Shown: in pieces, positions 1 through 12,840 of the stretch
How positions within the stretch are numbered: position 1 is the first letter of the stretch
Layout: every line of letters begins with the position of its first letter
Source of the DNA: Paraspadella gotoi
Taxonomy: Eukaryota > Chaetognatha
NCBI GenBank assembly: GCA_051294375.1
Contig: CM119267.1
Span: 22,321,486 to 22,385,485 of the forward strand
Length of the DNA: 64,000 bases
Direction: 5' to 3'
Position numbers and translations under genes: made by a program
The notes under the pieces: generated by a model
The model's database searches: none
Seen by the model: only the letters and a program-made list of their open reading frames with translations
What the model was told of the DNA's origin: nothing

Positions 1-59
1 AACAAAAGTGGAGCGAATAAGTTTATTAAAATTTTAGCAGACAAAAACAAATTAATCAC

Positions 60-1687
60 CGTAGCGGAGCAGTAAAAAGGCCGAATCCTCGGCGGCGTTC
101 GCTGCGTCCAGACCCGATCCGGCGACGCAGTCGGGTCATAACAATAAAGGTTGCCCCCGCGAAAGACGAAGAGACAGTTGTCGCAGGCAACGATGCCGTA
201 AAAGGCGTACTGGTTGTCGTCGTGCCACAGGTAGGGCAGGCTGGTCCAAGAGTTATCCAACGGGTCGAACCGATAAAAGACGTGGGAAACGTGTGGTACC
301 TCCATTACTAAGTAGACCATTTTGTTGAGAACGGCCATCTGGTGTCCGAAGGTGCCGGAGGGCGTAGAGGACAGCTGGATCCACCGGTCGTCGTCTACAA
401 CGTAGCCCCAGGTCTGGGCTAGGCCCATGGCCTCCGTGTTCCCGCCCCCAACGAGAAGAATGACGTCCTTGAGGGTGCCCTTGCGAGGGGTGCAAGAGCC
501 GCAGACGGGCCGCTCGACGGCGCTGAAATAACCCGATTCACGGAGGATGCGGTGCTGGACGGCCTCCTCGACACGACGGAGGCAGGCACGGTCGGCCACG
601 ACGAACTCTTGCGGCTTAACGACGTTGATGAGGGATTCGAGTTTAAAGAGGCAGAGACGGAGGAATGAGAAAAGGGCTTTGAAGTGCTCTTGTCTAGAGG
701 ATAAAATGGAGTGCGGAATGGAAAATTTAGTAAAATGTAAAATAATGGATTAACTTGAATCGCCCCCCCATTTTCGTACCTCGCAGAGGCGTCGTGGGCC
801 ACCCAACGGCACACGACGTCGAACATGGTCTCCTCAGTGATCCGCACATACTCGTTGTTGACCCATTCGAGCAGTTCGTTCTTATCGAAGAGCAAAAAGT
901 CTTCGCTCTCGATGACGATTTGCATAAAGTTTCGGCACATAAACTCCTTGGCCTTCCGCTCCACCCGGACCAGGTTGAACTCTTTGGAGAGGAGCCAGAT
1001 TGAGACGCAGGAAAAGGCGGAGATGTTGTCCTCGAGAAAGCCGATGCAGTCTTCCTTGAGGTCGGAGAGGAGCAGGTAGTCGGCGATCTGGTAAATGCCG
1101 CGCAAGTTGCTCGCTGAGATGACGATCTCGCCCGTGTAGAGGAAGGTGAGCACCTCGTCCACCGTCTCGGGCGCGAATCCGCTGGAGAGAGTCACTTCCG
1201 ACTTGGCGTTCTCCGTGAAGCTCTTATTTTCGAAAAGAGTCTTAAAATAGTCGCTCCCCGCGGCCAGGACGCACTTGTGGGCCCAGAGGACGCGGCTGCC
1301 CTCGATCTCGATGGCCATGTCGCAGAGGTGCCGGTCGCGGCGCATGGCGTTGAGACTGGCCAGGGAGCGGGATGTGTGGGAGGAGTCGAGGATACGTTTC
1401 TTGCAGTCCTTGGGTAGCCTGGGATGGATAGATAGAATGAATGAAGAGAAAGTAGTGAGAACTTCGGCCACAACCACTTTGAATTTCACTCACTGAATGG
1501 ACAGCCCGACGAGAGAGGTGGGAGTTGACGGTGGAGGCGGGGGCGTCGCTTCCTGTTCCGTCGTCGGCGCCGAGGATTCGGGCGGCGTCGCTTCCATTCT
1601 TTGTCTTTTTCTCGATACGACGGAACTGGACGAAGACGACGACGCTTTTCTCGACTCTCGACTCCGCTTCCGTGGATTCGAGTCCAT
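60..1687 (-). CDS. BTB-BACK-kelch protein, 3' end beyond the window
   Basis: Three exons can be read: 1687-1494, 1418-780 and 693 to about 60. The start is the ATG at 1687. It is followed by a Ser/Pro/Lys-rich leader, and the GTGAGT donor after 1494 joins in frame to the CCCAG acceptor before 1418. Exon 2 encodes a BTB/POZ domain (DRHLCDMAIEIEG, then HKCVLAAGSDYFKTLF) followed by a BACK-type helical region (CRWVAHDAS near its end). Exon 3 starts a kelch region (VILLVGGG, then blade-like DPLDNSWTSLP). Proteins of this build are usually Cul3 ubiquitin-ligase adaptors that bind substrate through the kelch propeller. Only about two kelch repeats are in view. The frame is still open near base 60, where a GTGATT donor suggests another exon outside the window. 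Which KLHL subgroup it belongs to cannot be told. Confidence 0.85.
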
Positions 1688-2386
1688 AAGTGAGCCCTTG
1701 ATGTGGGCGGGGCGAGGTGTCGTCTTTAAAAAGAGTATAAAGACCGAAGAGTGGTCGCGAAGCTTGTGGTCGCTTCGAGGACAATACGACAGAAAAACCG
1801 ATGGGTAGTTTTATCGTTAGCGTTCGAGATGGGGAGGAAGGGGGGGAAAGGGAAGAGGCGACGGGGACTTTTACCCCCCACCAGCGACCCGTTTTCCTCA
1901 GAGCTACAATGTAATAGGTTTTGATATCGTTAATTTTTTAAATGAATCAAAATCAAATACTGAATTATTAAAGAGGGCTCGTATTAAGGGGGGTTGGAGA
2001 CAACGATCAAAAACAACTTTCAAAACTCAATGCAAATTGAACGCGGCTACCGCATGGAATGAACAAATCATCGACGAATTTAGATTATAATTAATATACT
2101 CTCTTGACGTTGTGCAATCAAAATGACCAAATTTGTAAAATACAAATTCAGTAAGAGATAGAACAAGAAACGAAAACGAAAAGCAGTTTTCATATCGAAC
2201 ACAGGGTTTTACGAAAAAAAAAAGTTTAAAATTGAAAATAGAAAATAAAACTTAACGCACACACAATGGAGATTACTCTTTTTGAATATCACAATATCTG
2301 TGATAAAATGATAAACACAAAATAAAAAGCAAAAAAAAAAAAACCCCTGGACGCGTCTGACAAAATAGAGAAAAAAGTCTCGAGGT
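1688..2386. other. intergenic, about 700 bp
   Basis: This stretch separates the start of the kelch gene from the stop of the hnRNP gene. It is AT-rich past 1900 and should hold the promoter of the kelch gene and the 3' untranslated region of the hnRNP gene. I see no open frame or RNA gene that I would defend. Confidence 0.5.
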
Positions 2387-5300
2387 TCAACGCCTCCTGT
2401 CTCTTCCGGAATCTCGATCGCGACTTCCTCCGAATCCGCCTCCCCCGGACATCCGACCGCCGCCGCCGCCGCCGCCGCCGCCTCCGCGGCTGAAACTTCC
2501 CCTTCCACCGCCTCGGCTGAATCCCCGACCACCGCCGCGTCCGCCGCCACGATCGCTCCCGCCGAATTTGTTAAATCCGCCACCACCGCCGTATCCACCT
2601 CCGCCAAATCCGCCACTACCGCCACCGCTGCGACCACCGAATCCACCACCGCGTCCGCCCATCTTTCCACCCCCGGATGATTGGCTGTAGTTAGAGCCGA
2701 AGTTGTTGGAGCCAAAACTGTTGCGACCTCCGCTGTTCATGTTGTTACCAAAGCTGCCGCCGCCGCCACCCATGTTTCGACCACCGCCTCCGCCACTACC
2801 CCAATTTCCTCCTCCGCCTCCTCCTCCTCCTCCTCCCATGTTGTTTCCGCCCCAATTTCCTGGCAAACGAAAACAAATATCAAAATCTCTTTGTTATAAG
2901 TAATCGATTGACATCCATTGTCTTACCATTTCCCATGTTTCCACCATATCCACCACCACCACCACCGAAATTACCACCTCCACCCATGTTTCCGCCAAAG
3001 TTTCCACCACCCATGTTACCACCATAGCCTCCTCCGCCCATGTTGCTTCCCATCATGTTGTTGCCCCAGTTCCCTCCTCCGTTGCCCATGCCGTCGTTCC
3101 ATCCTGGAATACGGAGAAAATGGCGCTCATAAGAAAACGGGCGAAAAAGTTAAGTTATAAAACATTTATAAAACACGCACCGCCACCCATATTTCCGCCG
3201 TAGCCGCCCCCGCCGCCGCCGCCTCCAAAGTTCCCACCGCCAAATCCGCCACCCATATTGCCTTGGTTCCCGAATCCTCCGCCTCCGCCGCCTCCCATGA
3301 AGCTTCCACCGTCGCCGCGGTTGCGCGATCCGAAGTCTCTTCGCCCACCGCTGCTCATGTTTCTTCCGCCTCCGCTGTCGCGACGATCGTTCCCGCTAAA
3401 GTTGCGGCGATCGCCGCCGCCGCCGCCGCCGCGGAAGTTGTCGCGTCCGCCGTCACGACCGCCGCGACCGCCTCGCCCGCCGCCCCCAAAGGAGGGACTC
3501 GACTCTCGAGGTACAGCTAGGTTGAAACAAAAAATACAAGTGCAAATAGCTGTGAAAACATTTTTTACTACTTCCATTATTACAATGTATACCTTTTTTG
3601 CAGCTAATGTCTACCCCGTTGATCGTGTGGCGTTTCTGCAGCAAAACCTTGTCAACCGGATCGTAATCATCGAACTCCACGAAGGCAAAGCTGAAGTAAG
3701 GTAAGAAAAAAAAAACCCGAAATCGATTATATGGATATAAATCAAAACGGTTGCGAAGTAAATGAAAAAAAGCAAAGAAAAGTAATTCAAACGCTGAAAT
3801 AAAAAAATCCTTAAAACATGATGACCCTCAAAATCGAGAATGAAATTATAAATTCATACAATAAGAATATTAAGATAAAGATATCTTGCCCCTAACTTTT
3901 TACGGGTCATGGTGGGTTAAGGCTTCCTTCCTCTCTAAAGATAATTACATAACAAGAACCTGCAAGACATTATAAATTAAAATTATAAAATATTTAAATA
4001 AGCAAAAAGTAAAGTGGGATCAAGAGAAAAAAAAAAGAAATGCTTAACTGAATTTTATGGTATATCTAAAAAATAGTTATCATAAAAAAGCTTAATTTTA
4101 TAGCAAATTCTTAAACTCACTGAGATTGACCAACGACGACAGCATTTAAGCGAAAGGCCGTCAAATTTATGCACGACAGGTCATCATTAAGGATAAAAAT
4201 TAATTTAGATTGTAGTTCAATATATCAAAAATGTTGAAAGAGGCACTGAATATGAAAGAGTAAAACATCCTTTATTTCTTTGGTTTCTGTAATCGAAATA
4301 ATACTAGTATTTAATCTTTACAACATTATTCTTATATGGCGGTTTTCTTGAGGATTCTCGGTTTGAAATAGATTTTAAGGATGAGATGCGAATTAAATTC
4401 AAGGTTATATGTTTGTAGTAATATGTTCATTTCCGTTGAGTTGATCACGTCTGTATTTCCTTTTTTAAAACACAGTATCCAGCTCGTTTTCTGGGTTTAG
4501 TTCGACTTTTTCAAGGATTTGGTTTTTTCCTGGAACCCATTTAAAACAGGTGGCGTCGCAGAAGTGAATTTGTCATAGTTTGATTTTAGACGTTTTGTTG
4601 TTGTCCGGCGACCTGTCCTCTCCAATCTGTCATCAACTTTGACCTCCTTCCTCTCCCCTGGATTTCCATCGCTTTTGCCAAAGACATATGCTCCGCTTAA
4701 TTTTTTTTCCCCCGTTTGTCGAATTTTATGATGACGAAATTGAGTTTTAAGCCTCAAGCATTATCGCAGCAGTCATTAAGGCGCTTTAAATTCAGGGTCG
4801 GATACGAAATTTTATTTGTCCTGAGAGTATATTTAAGTACCGAGAAGAGCGTTTATGGTAGAGATCCTCGAGGAAAATTCGCAAAACTTAAATTCGGATT
4901 TATATACTGACATAAAACTTTTTTTGACTCGATTACTGGGGTGAAAAATGTAAATGTCTGCCTCGACTCTGGGTCGTGACTCTTACCCTCTGGGCCTTCC
5001 GTCTTTCTCCATTATGACTGCGTCTTTAATTCTACCAAATTTGCCAAAGTAGTCTTCCAGATCATCCGTTGTCAAGTCTTTATCTCTCAGACCTCCGATG
5101 AATAGCTTTCTCACCTGGGATTCGCAAAAAGGTTCAAAGAAAATTGCGTGAATTGGGTTTTGTCAAAGGGAACAGTTTTAAAATGAATCGTCCTAGGCTA
5201 AGAAAAAAAAGTGAGATTAACGGGCAGCCTGAACGGGCGACTTGCCCTTTTTCATTCTTTTCGCCACTTTTTCGGAACCTCCCCTCTAGCTCTCGCGTTG

Positions 5301-6051
5301 CAAGCTTTAATCGACTTATAATTAAATCTTTAAAATAACCGGGAATTTTTACAAACTTGATCGGTACTTAGTTCCTTTTTACTCGAGGGCGACCTTTCGA
5401 TTGGGTTTTAATAATTTCGGTTCTTCGTATCCGACGAGTCTGGCACTCTTGCGCTCTGACTGCTCTCAGCCAACCTCCTGCATTTTCCTGTCCACTCTTT
5501 TCAAATCTCGTCGTCCAGCGTTGCTCGATGGGAACAAAAAGATTAGGAAAAGCCTTACCTCCATGTGCGCCTGTGGATCGTTGGCGTTCTCTTTAGGGAC
5601 GGCGCGTCTGGGCTTGAGTTCCCGACCGTCTATCTCGTGGGGACGGTCCTCCATGGCGGAATCCACCATCGAGGCTTTCAAGTATGTCACGAAGCCGAAG
5701 CCTCGGGGCCTGTTGAATTTTTATGAAGTTGAGGAAATCATTAAAGAAGGATGAGCGTTAAGAATCGTTAAAATTTGATCTTTTTTAATGATTACAAAGG
5801 GTAAACAACACTTTCTCCACTCACAGTCCGTCCCGATCTTTCATAACGATGCAATCGACGACTTCGCCCCATTGCTCGTAAAAGTTGCGCAAGGCCTCGT
5901 CGTCCGTCTTGAAGCTGAGGCCGCCGCAGAAGATTTTGCGATTGATCTCTGGTTCGAGCGAGTCCTCGCGCGAAGAGGTTCGACGCCGGTCGCGGGTTCG
6001 GCTGCGACTTCGGCTGAGGCTCCTGGACCGGCTGCGTCGACGATCGGGCAT
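2387..6051 (-). CDS. hnRNP A/B-type RNA-binding protein (two RRMs, glycine-rich tail)
   Basis: Seven exons join in frame: 6051-5825, 5709-5559, 5114-4987, 3690-3593, 3516-3181, 3103-2927 and 2859-2387, giving 529 residues. After an Arg/Ser-rich N-terminus come two RRMs. RRM1 has RNP2 KIFCGGL and RNP1 [11 protein letters not shown]2 has RNP2 KLFIGGL and RNP1 RGFAFVEF. The tandem RRMs and the DDYDPVDK...HTING segment are typical of hnRNP A1/A2. The last three exons encode a long Gly/Asn/Ser/Tyr-rich low-complexity tail ending in Arg-rich residues, of the kind that drives condensation and nuclear transport in this family. Expected role: binding nascent pre-mRNA and regulating splicing and mRNA fate. 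An ATG upstream in the same frame (near 6153) would add about 34 residues that do not look like the family, so I start at 6051. Intron 3 (4986-3691) is much larger than the others. Confidence 0.93.
3691..4986 (-). other. 1.3 kb intron of the hnRNP gene
   Basis: This intron interrupts RRM2. It is AT-rich, with short spurious open frames only. It is the only intron over 1 kb in the window in which I see no plus-strand gene. Confidence 0.6.
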
Positions 6052-6298
6052 CTCGGGGTCGAAGGGGAATCGGTCGAGAAGAAATCGCGATACCAAGTGA
6101 AATGATTTTAAAAGTGAAAAAAAAAGTTCTAGGTTCGTCCGCTTATTCGGCAAGGATTGACAGCGACAGCGACAACTCGAGAAAAAAGAATTTAAACTTT
6201 ATCAAAAAATAAAAACAAACCAATCAAAATATGATCAGAGTAAAGAGGCCAACTTAAAAAGATTGATCGTTCCAAGAACATCAACTACCCAAACCCTT

Positions 6299-9200
6299 CT
6301 AAGTACACTTGCCACAACAACCCTCTTTTTCTCCACAAAACTCTCCCGCCTCCTTCGTTTTCCCCCTCGCCGGTTTCATCCCCGACTCAGTCCCCGACTC
6401 AGTCCCCGCCCCCTTCCTTCCCGCCTTGCCCCGAGTCGGTCGGTTGGCCTCGTTGTTAACCGTCCACGACCCCAAACTATCGTTGGCGTAAAAGTCCATG
6501 GGATAAGTCTCGCGCCAATCGATGGAGTCCAGAGCGACGCTGGCCTCGTACGGCGATAGGAGGGGCTTGTCGAAGGCGGCGCCCCAATCGATGCTGAGGC
6601 GTGGACAGGCGATCTGGATCCAGGCCTCGATCTTATCGCCAAACAGGCGAAGTTTGTCGGGGAAAATTTCGGAGAGGAGTACGACGGTGTAGGCGCGACC
6701 TGTTTCGACCAGGCGGAGCTTGAGTTTCTCTAGGACTTTCGGAGAGCCTTGACGGCCCAAAGTGCCCAGGATGAGGCCGAAGTGCTTGGCATCGCGGGCG
6801 CGAGAGATGGCCGAGAGTCGAGCAGCACGCATAGAATCGTGGTCGTAGTGTTCACGGGAGAAAACTTTGGTGTAAGGATCGTATCTGAGACGTTTAACAA
6901 TTATGTAAAAAAAAATAAATAAATTCGATATAATGATAATTTTATTTCATATCAATAATGATACAGTAGCATACATCAGCAACAAAATAAACCAAACAAC
7001 TAAGCTACGAGATCATTTCTATATTTTCATAGAAATAAGACAAAACTTTATTTTTCGTCAAAATTAATCGTTTAATAGAAAGTAATAGTAATAAATATAT
7101 GTATATATTTTTAAATAACTGCAAGAAAATTAACGGTCTTAACCAAAACTACACCATAAAAATCATGAAATCTAGAGGAGGATTTAGCCTGCCGTCCAAT
7201 TCTCCTCTTCCTCTTATTTCCTCCTCCTCCTGTCCCTCAGTATATTTTGTCTAGCGATACATTCTCTCGTTTCTACTCTTCGCGAAATATACCATTATTT
7301 TCCCTCCATTTCTTCACGCCTTCAATACCCCTCAAGCTTACAAATAATAATCCCTTCACACAATCACCTGTAGGCTGGAACGGAGGGATTGGCGATCATG
7401 ATGGATTCGAGGTGAAATCTTCCGTCGCCGAGATAAATCAGAGCGTCAACGTCTTTCGTCAGCGTCGGCGAAGTGCAGCCCAGGATTTCCCCGGGAGAGA
7501 GAGGCCTCGCCTGATGAATAGGGAGAAGTAAAAACAAGTCTCTGATACGTGATGTCAGCATCTTATCACCTGAGGAACGGTTACTTTGTAACCCTCTTCT
7601 GTCAATTCCCTCGACGAACTCTGTAGCGCTGCGACGAACTGAATGGTGCTGACAAGCACAAGATGTGGTTTCTGAAAGAAAAAAAATAATAAAAAATTAC
7701 CCCCACAAAAAACAAAACATGAACTCCGCAGGTTTTTTGTCAGTAACTATTTCCACACTTCCTTTTTTAAACCTAAAAACCCAAGGCCAATGTTAAACTT
7801 TTGCGCGATGATACATTAAGCGGCGCGAATCAAAACAAAAGCAAAGACAGCGCCGGAACTTTTCACTTTTAGCGTTCATCACCTCTCTACCCGAACATCC
7901 CTCAAAAATGAAAGGATACGCATTCGCGATCTTCCTCGTTCTCGGGAACGGATTCGCGTCAATCGCTGACGCCGAAAAAGAAATCCGCGATCAAGGGTCT
8001 CGTCAAGACTGGGGCTGGCAGTCTAATGCGCGCGCTCCCCCTAATCATGGTCTAACTACGTCTCCTCCCTCCGAGGTACTTCCAACGCGCGCACCATTTC
8101 TTTCGTCTCCGGGATACCCGAACCGTGGCGACGTGGCACCAACGTCATTTCCCAATCGAAAAATCGATGAGGCCCGCGCAAAAGATAAAGCTGTCCACGA
8201 CGCAAAATTGCCGCCGCAGGACCGCGCCGTCGACGCTTCCAAAGCCGGCGTACGTCCAGAGACGGCTGCGACAAAAATGCCGCCTCCGCCGCCGGTCAAG
8301 AACGTAACCGTAGTCAATTTGCCCGTCAAACCGAACGCGAGCAAGGCGCCGCCGGGACCGGCCAAACCCGGAGGCGTCAGGCCAGGGATCGTGTCCGCGC
8401 AAAAAAAGACGACGGGACTGAGATGGTGGGAAATTGTTCTTATCGCCCTCGCCTGCCTCGTCGGTTTGACGTTCGCCTGCATCTGTTGTTGCGCCCTGTT
8501 GGAGTCGAGCGAGATGCAGCGCCAGGAGCTGCGGACCCCGGACGGGGAGAGAATTGGTTTCATGCAGGCACCGGGTAAGGAAATTTCAAGATTCAGACTA
8601 ACATCACGATTTTTAAGAATAAAACGACTCTAACCTCAATGTATAACAGAGGGATATATCTGTATAAGAATGAACTGCGACTTTCAAACATTCGGCTGCC
8701 CCTACAGGGCGCCACATCATTCTCATCGTGGACGGCGGGATCAATCGCATCCGGCGCGGGGGAACTCCGCAGGCGGCTTCAACTACTTCCCCTCGCGCGG
8801 CGCCGGCCCAAGAGGGCGCGGCGCCGCATGCACCTAACGTGCAGCCAATTTACCCAAAGGTGTAGACAAAGGAATCAAAGCGTCGAGAAGAGAAGAATCG
8901 TTCATATCTTGTTGTTCGGTGGTACAAGCGTTGTTCATTGATAGAGATAAACAAAATAAATATATTGTTTCGTTGTTAAAATTATATTCAGTGTCTTTGA
9001 ATAAGAGTGAATTGGGTTAAAGAGGTGCAACGTGTCTCATTAAATAAGAAAACTTTTAAATTTAAGTGCGAGGCCGTAAAATTAAATAGCTATGCCTATA
9101 GTAAGAAACCAGATTCTTTGAAAAAACGCAAATCAGCGGCATCATTTTGGATTTTGAACACGAATTTTGCCGTGATAAAGTATCTCATAATGATTTTAAC

Positions 9201-10227
9201 CCGAATCTCACCAGTCATCATCCCATATCACCATATCCCGTTCACATCTAATCATATACTGTTCTCATTTTACTGTATCTTATGAAGCAGAATAACTTGT
9301 GGTTCATTTCAAATGAGATAGAGTTATTCAGTCTCATTTACATATTGTAGCAGTTTAGATTATTTCACATATCTTTTGATACGGTTTTCATAGCTTCATA
9401 GATTTTAGCAATACTTTTAATAGGTTGTAATGATAATTTAGTTTTCCAATGAATATTACCTTCCCCCTTTCCCAAATCATCTTTTATCGTTCCCATACAT
9501 GACTCTTTCCAATCGCAACTTATTTCCTGTCCCTATTTCATCGTAACCCATTCCAATTTCCGAATCTACTTATTATTAAATCACCTTCTCCTCGGCCGCA
9601 TTTGTGATTGGAAAATTAAACTTCAATGTCTCTACAAAATGATGGAGGTCAATCTGAATATCGACAAAGACGTAAAGCATCTTGATTCCCGACTCCATGG
9701 CGTCCACAGGGATCAGGCACGAGTGTCCGTAGTGGACGAGCAGGTCGGCGCCCAATGCTTTTGCCGTCAAATCGTCCACGCAGCAGGCACCGTAAGTGAC
9801 GTCACCCATAACCAAGGTGGCACAGTCGGCAAATCGTTCAAGAATGTCGGCAATAGTCGTGGCGAAAATGAGGAGGCCCTCAGGAAATTGGAGGGCGACG
9901 GTTTGGGCGCGAAGAGTGCGGATTCGCCAGACCGTTTTAGGGATTTCAAAATTATAGTTGGCGGGAAGGTGAGAGACAGCGTCGCGGAGAGCGGGGTCAT
10001 TAAGGATGTCGTCGGGAACGCGATTGGCGACAGAGGCTTTGCCTGTTCCAAATTTGGGTTTATAAACGAATAATCAAAGAAAATAAAAACGGGAAAAGTT
10101 CAACCGTCTCACCCGTTATCACTTTTCTTGACTTCGTGGCTTTAACCATAATGGGTCCCGAGGTTTCCGGCAAAGCTTCTGCTGCAGCCGGTAACTTTTC
10201 CAACGACCCATCGCCCGTTGTCGCCAT
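6299..10227 (-). CDS. DPH1: 2-(3-amino-3-carboxypropyl)histidine synthase subunit 1
   Basis: Exons 10227-10113, 10042-9585, 7671-7570, 7510-7368 and 6884-6299 join in frame to 467 residues. DPH1 with DPH2 forms the 4Fe-4S radical enzyme that transfers an aminocarboxypropyl group from S-adenosylmethionine to a histidine of elongation factor 2, the first step of diphthamide synthesis. Family landmarks are all present: [47 protein letters not shown] and CPRLSIDWG. The three cysteines expected to bind the cluster lie in the first, third and last of these. The C-terminus is a short Gly/Lys-rich tail ending in a CCGKC cluster. Intron 2 (9584-7672) contains a separate gene on the opposite strand. 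Confidence 0.96.
7908..8865 (+). CDS. single-pass membrane protein of unknown function, nested in DPH1 intron 2
   Basis: I do not recognise this protein. Two exons, 7908-8574 and 8708-8865, join through a GTAAGG donor and a CTACAG acceptor to give 274 residues. The start ATG opens a signal peptide ([22 protein letters not shown]). An extracellular part rich in Pro, Ala and Lys with no obvious fold follows. Then comes one membrane helix ([20 protein letters not shown]) running into CCCALLE, a likely palmitoylation site, and a cytoplasmic tail of about 80 residues that continues in exon 2 and ends PIYPKV. The gene lies wholly inside an intron of DPH1 and is read in the opposite direction. A poly(A) signal AATAAA at 8955-8960 fits its 3' end. 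GC content is higher than in the surrounding intron, as expected for real coding sequence. Confidence 0.8.
8955..8960 (+). terminator. poly(A) signal of the nested membrane-protein gene
   Basis: AATAAA lies 90 bp after the stop codon at 8863-8865, in an AT-rich stretch that carries no further plus-strand coding sequence. Confidence 0.55.
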
Positions 10228-11568
10228 TTTCAGTTCCTATTCATGCATTAGTTCTTGGACTGAGTCATCCCGACGAAAAGATTTATATTTTTTTATCAAC
10301 TGCCATGGGGGAAAAAATTCATCACTCGAAATACTTTTGAGCACGTCTGAGCAAGAGAGGTAGCACGAACGCAAAAGTTCAGCTGACACCGAAAACACAT
10401 TAGACGAAAGTTTATAAAACAAAATCAAAATGGAAGTATTAACGCGAGAACTATTTTTGTACTGAGGGCGAGGAAGAAATGGACTAGGCAACAAAAAATT
10501 GCCAACCATTGATTAAAAAAAAAAAGAAATAATAAAAACAAAACCATGTTCGATAAAAGGGAGATCATAATTGACGAAGGTACGCAACTTAGCTAAATAA
10601 ATAAAAATCGTTTCTAGAACGCTGATTAAGCGACAGAAAAGACAATCTCATAAAACGCTTCACGATTTGCATACTAATCACGAAAAGCGAAATAAAATAA
10701 ATCAACGCAGAAAACGTTAACTAAAGCCAACTCATAGCATCACGAAAAACGCTTTCTAAAATTAAAAACACTACGACTCTTTTATGGCTCAGTATTGGCT
10801 ATTTATGAGTAAAAACCTAAGCGTTAAATAGTTTTTTAATGATAACTTTTATATATATATATCGATTAAATTTGGCGTGTATATGGATTACAATGAGTAA
10901 TATCAAGTATTCGGTTCACGTGTCATACACCGCCGCCTGTGACTCTCACTGATTCGCAGTCCGGAAGAGAAAAAAAAAACTGGATAAAAAGCTAGTGACA
11001 AGTCCGCCACAGGGGGGGGCGCTACAACACGAGTTAAAACGTGAGAAAAGAAGCTCGTTTTGTGTAATCAAATTCTACATGGCAAATATAACAGCAGTGA
11101 GTAACATGGGATTTAAAATTTTTCCAACAAAACCGTCTCGTGTATCACTTAATAAACTAAACAATCGCAAAAAATTGACCTAAATTCGCCCGAACGTTCA
11201 GAATGCATTATCTGCTATAAGATACGGGAGAAAAGGACAGCAAGCAACCGGCTCTCAAACAAGCAAATTGGTGCTACGAAACCAAGATTCGTGATAAAAT
11301 TTGGAAAAGCTTTCGCTTCATCACAATCAATACTGATATATTACGTTGTGCTATATTTTGTTATTTCCGCACGAGGCTAAAAACCCCAGTGTATAAATAT
11401 ATATTTTAGTTGACTAGCCTTTTTATTCTATTATATTTTCATAATTACGAGCGCAAATAAAAACACTAGATAAAAACAGACTGGAGTTTAATAAGTAAAA
11501 TAGCTGATTAACCTCGCTCTTGGTCTACAACAAATACTGGCGGATACTCCCAGTCTGAAGCCAACCAA
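10228..11568. other. intergenic, 1.3 kb
   Basis: This stretch lies between the DPH1 start and the ELOVL6 stop. It should include the DPH1 promoter and the ELOVL6 3' untranslated region (a minus-strand AATAAA is at 11422-11427). It is AT-rich. No open frame here has coding character. Confidence 0.5.
11422..11427 (-). terminator. poly(A) signal of ELOVL6
   Basis: AATAAA on the minus strand, about 140 bp after the ELOVL6 stop codon. Confidence 0.5.
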
Positions 11569-12799
11569 TCATTGATCCTTGGCGCTCTCCGAGACGGGAG
11601 TGGCGGGAACTCTGGCGCCAGGCTCGCGCTTTATCAAGTAGGAAGTGTAGAAGAAGTGAGCGAAGAGAAAGAAGTAAGAGAAATACATGCAGGCGCAATA
11701 TTGCAAGTTGTCCCACGTTTGCTGACAAAACTCTCCGCGAACTTTGATCTGGGCGAAAGAAAACAAATCAGGTCCCTCATCATGTCTCAAACGAAAGGCG
11801 AAAATTAGGATTGGTACCTTGTACGCGTATACGTTTATGCCGCAACCGATGATCATCTGCAAAAGTTGCAGGGCCGTGATAGAAATCATCATGAACTTGG
11901 GAACCCGGAATTTCAAGGCACGGAACGCGTAGTACGTATACATAAGCGCGTGCACAGTGTAGTTCATAACCTAGGATATTGCGATATTGCGACAATGAGA
12001 AGAGTGACCTCGACTATTCGTATTTTGACATTTTGACATTACCATAAACCAGCGTCCGGGAGCCGTATGACCGGCGTAGGAGTACCAGACGTAGAGGAAA
12101 ACGGTGAGATGGTGATACCAGTGAAGAAAGATCAGCTGCTGTTTTCGCAGAACGATGAATAGGGTATCGCCAAGCTCCGGAAGTTTACTGAGAGGATTGG
12201 GGAGAAATAAAACATTTTTTTATTCCAAACTGAAATTAAAGAGTCACCGCCTACCTGATGACGAACATGTAAGCCCAAAATCCCGTGACTCCGTCGTAAA
12301 AGGAGGGAATGCAAACGGACTGGTAGAAACCCTGGTTAACGATCACGTAAAGAAATTCGGGCCAGGTTCGTAGGGCACCCATGATGCTGGAGGTGGGAAG
12401 CAATTAAATAAGAAGAATGTAATGATTGTTAGAAATTTCCTCGATAATTTTTCTTCCTCCAACCTAAAAGCGGCCAACATAAAGTTCCAGGCGGACAAAA
12501 TAGGCCTCAGCTCGAGACGGGGTCGGTCCTTCATGTATCGCCGGCCGCCGAAAACGACGACCAAATAAATGGCGGAATAAGTAAAGCTCAACTTCCAGTT
12601 GGACGCCATCCATAGCGTCGCCTCCTGCAAACGCAAATAGTTTTATTAAGAACTTAAAAATGAAAGAAAATAGAATTGACAATCATCTTCAGCAACTCGC
12701 CTGCTTATCGAAATTCTTCTCAAACTCAAAGATGACCGAGTAATTGTATCCACTCTCGGGGTTCGCATTCACGATTTCCGTCGCGATTACTTTATCCAT
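11569..12799 (-). CDS. ELOVL6: very-long-chain fatty acid elongase, ELOVL6-like
   Basis: Six exons, 12799-12701, 12624-12464, 12386-12255, 12187-12043, 11970-11818 and 11748-11569, give 289 residues. This is the ER membrane 3-ketoacyl-CoA synthase that condenses malonyl-CoA with a fatty acyl-CoA. ELOVL6 acts on C12-C16 saturated chains. Visible family motifs are [27 protein letters not shown], the catalytic histidine box [10 protein letters not shown], and [13 protein letters not shown]. The protein is multi-pass hydrophobic throughout. Oddity: intron 1 (12700-12625) begins CAG|GCGAGT. Only this GC donor keeps the frame that continues into [10 protein letters not shown]. The alternative GT four bases on moves into a frame with no similarity. 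The C-terminus (AKDQ) lacks a dilysine ER-retrieval signal. Confidence 0.93.
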
Positions 12800-12834
12800 T
12801 ATTAACAAAATTGTTTTTTTAAAAAAAATTTGTT

Positions 12835-12840
12835 TTTATT
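12835..12840 (-). terminator. possible poly(A) signal of TTLL12
   Basis: Minus-strand AATAAA about 185 bp after the TTLL12 stop codon and just upstream of the ELOVL6 start. It is in an A/T-rich stretch, so a chance match is possible. Confidence 0.35.

Noticed and set aside
4716-4910. Plus-strand gene inside the hnRNP intron
   Set aside because: The 64-codon frame lacks an ATG at its start, signal peptide, splice sites or coding composition.
12697-12700. Ordinary GT donor for ELOVL6 intron 1 four bases after the GC site
   Set aside because: It gives a frame in exon 2 with no similarity to elongases, whereas the GC site gives the family sequence.
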